A stretch of DNA of 64,000 nucleotides from an uncultured Veillonellaceae bacterium (GTDB taxonomy: Bacteria > Bacillota > Negativicutes > Selenomonadales > Selenomonadaceae), in the NCBI GenBank assembly GCA_902785705.1, contig CACZZN010000004.1, positions 57,990 to 121,989 on the forward strand, given 5' to 3'. The position numbers were made by a program, and so were the translations under genes. Below are positions 63,601-64,000 of this stretch, piece after piece; position 1 is the stretch's first letter, and the number at the start of each line of letters is the position of its first letter. The notes below the pieces were generated by a model that was not told where the DNA came from, did not search any database, and saw only the letters and a list, made by a program, of their open reading frames with translations.

Positions 63601-63629
63601 ATTATAGCATTTTTATGACACAAAAACAA
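63601..63629 (-). promoter_or_regulatory. Promoter of the antitoxin gene
   Basis: On the minus strand, TTGTTT (63629-63624) and TATAAT (63606-63601) are 17 bp apart, 24 bp before the start codon. Confidence 0.65.
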
Positions 63630-63732
63630 GTCAAAGAGAAATGCCGTCCCATTATTGTTTTCCAAGGTTTTCCAACCCGTTCAATGACAAGAAAAAGGGG
63701 CTGTGAAGTACAAAAAAATTTTTCTATCTCCC

Positions 63733-63762
63733 TTAACACTTTCCCTACTTCGGGGATATAAA
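63733..63762 (+). promoter_or_regulatory. Promoter of the small gene at the right edge
   Basis: TTAACA (63733-63738) and TATAAA (63757-63762) are 18 bp apart, 54 bp before the start codon at 63816. Confidence 0.6.
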
Positions 63763-63815
63763 GAACAACAACAAGCAACGGAAACAACACTCAAGACTGA
63801 GAGGAGGAAAATAAA

Positions 63816-64000
63816 ATGGATAAGATGATGATGAACAAACTGGACGATATGGAACTGGATCAGGTAGTTGGCAGCTTCGATTATGGTTATGGCCGAGGTC
63901 GGAATATCTGTGTAGATGGCAAGAAGTACTACGTTGTATATAATCGCACCCTCAATCAGAACGAGTTTTATGATTACTCGAAAGGTGATGTGACAAGACA
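63816..64000 (+). CDS. Small protein with a double-glycine-type leader, candidate secreted peptide precursor; cut by window edge
   Basis: GAGGAGG lies 8 nt before the ATG. The first 61 residues begin MDKMMMNKLDDMELDQVVGS; the ELDQVVG-S run resembles the leaders of class II bacteriocins and RiPP precursors that are trimmed after a GG/GA/GS site by a peptidase-domain ABC exporter. After the site the sequence is aromatic and basic (FDYGYGRGRNICVDGKKYY, then VVYNRTLNQNEFYDYSKGD). There is a single cysteine in the part seen. The gene runs off the right edge, so length and neighbours are unknown. It could also be an ordinary small protein with a chance leader match. Confidence 0.6.
   Translation, partial: MDKMMMNKLDDMELDQVVGSFDYGYGRGRNICVDGKKYYVVYNRTLNQNEFYDYSKGDVTR

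Overview
The window looks like chromosomal DNA from a Selenomonas-like member of the Negativicutes (Bacillota with a diderm envelope). That is inferred from gene content, not from a marker search. The evidence is a Firmicutes-style T-box leader on pheST, an EcfA1A2T module beside rplM-rpsI, a very large 2-hydroxyacyl-CoA dehydratase activase-like protein, a complete-looking late anaerobic cobamide operon, and several exported proteins of families common in this class. The DNA is GC-rich, and most genes up to about 58 kb lie on the minus strand.

Layout, left to right. 1-2.6 kb: purC-purE-purM, with a 185-bp inverted repeat between purE and purM. 2.7-4 kb: gdhA. 4.2-8.3 kb: T-box leader, pheS, pheT, zapA. 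8.3-11.1 kb: mnmA, an MBL-fold hydrolase and a frameshifted yitT-type gene. 11.1-15.2 kb: a second ~185-bp repeat element, clpB with a long palindrome over its promoter, and holA. 15.3-20.3 kb: a 1,414-residue activase-like protein and an exported protein. 20.4-23.9 kb: rplM, rpsI, ecfA1, ecfA2, ecfT. 24.1-30.7 kb: an unrecognised plus-strand gene opposite a six-gene run (periplasmic HAD phosphatase, EamA transporter, ECF-S-like membrane protein, formyltransferase, SpoIIE-type phosphatase, GNAT).

30.8-44.1 kb: a tightly overlapping 15-gene cobamide operon (cbiD, E, T, F, G, H, J, C, A, cobU, cbiP, cbiB, cobS, cobD, cobC). It covers most steps from cobalt-precorrin-3 to the nucleotide loop, but cbiL, a cobalt chelatase and lower-ligand activation are not here, and no cobalamin riboswitch was seen. 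44.2-46.1 kb: a small exported protein, then a decayed pair (an oligosaccharide MFS gene with an internal deletion and a GH43 3' remnant) abutting dispersed repeats. 46.1-49.1 kb: a Cache/GGDEF protein and a divergent ArsR-type HTH regulator.

49.2-61 kb: an arabinose/furanose module. A YtfQ/YtfR/YtfT/YjfF-like ABC transporter and araB-araA-araD form one minus-strand operon. It diverges from a LacI-family regulator and a DUF4127 protein. TGTGCACA-type palindromes next to the operon promoter, the regulator promoter and the DUF4127 start suggest one regulon. 61-64 kb: a SYLF-domain protein, bioD, three tRNA genes (Ser-GCT, Pro-TGG, Arg-TCT), an orphan Phd/YefM antitoxin and, cut by the right edge, a small gene whose product starts with a double-glycine-type leader. 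That last gene is a candidate exported peptide precursor.
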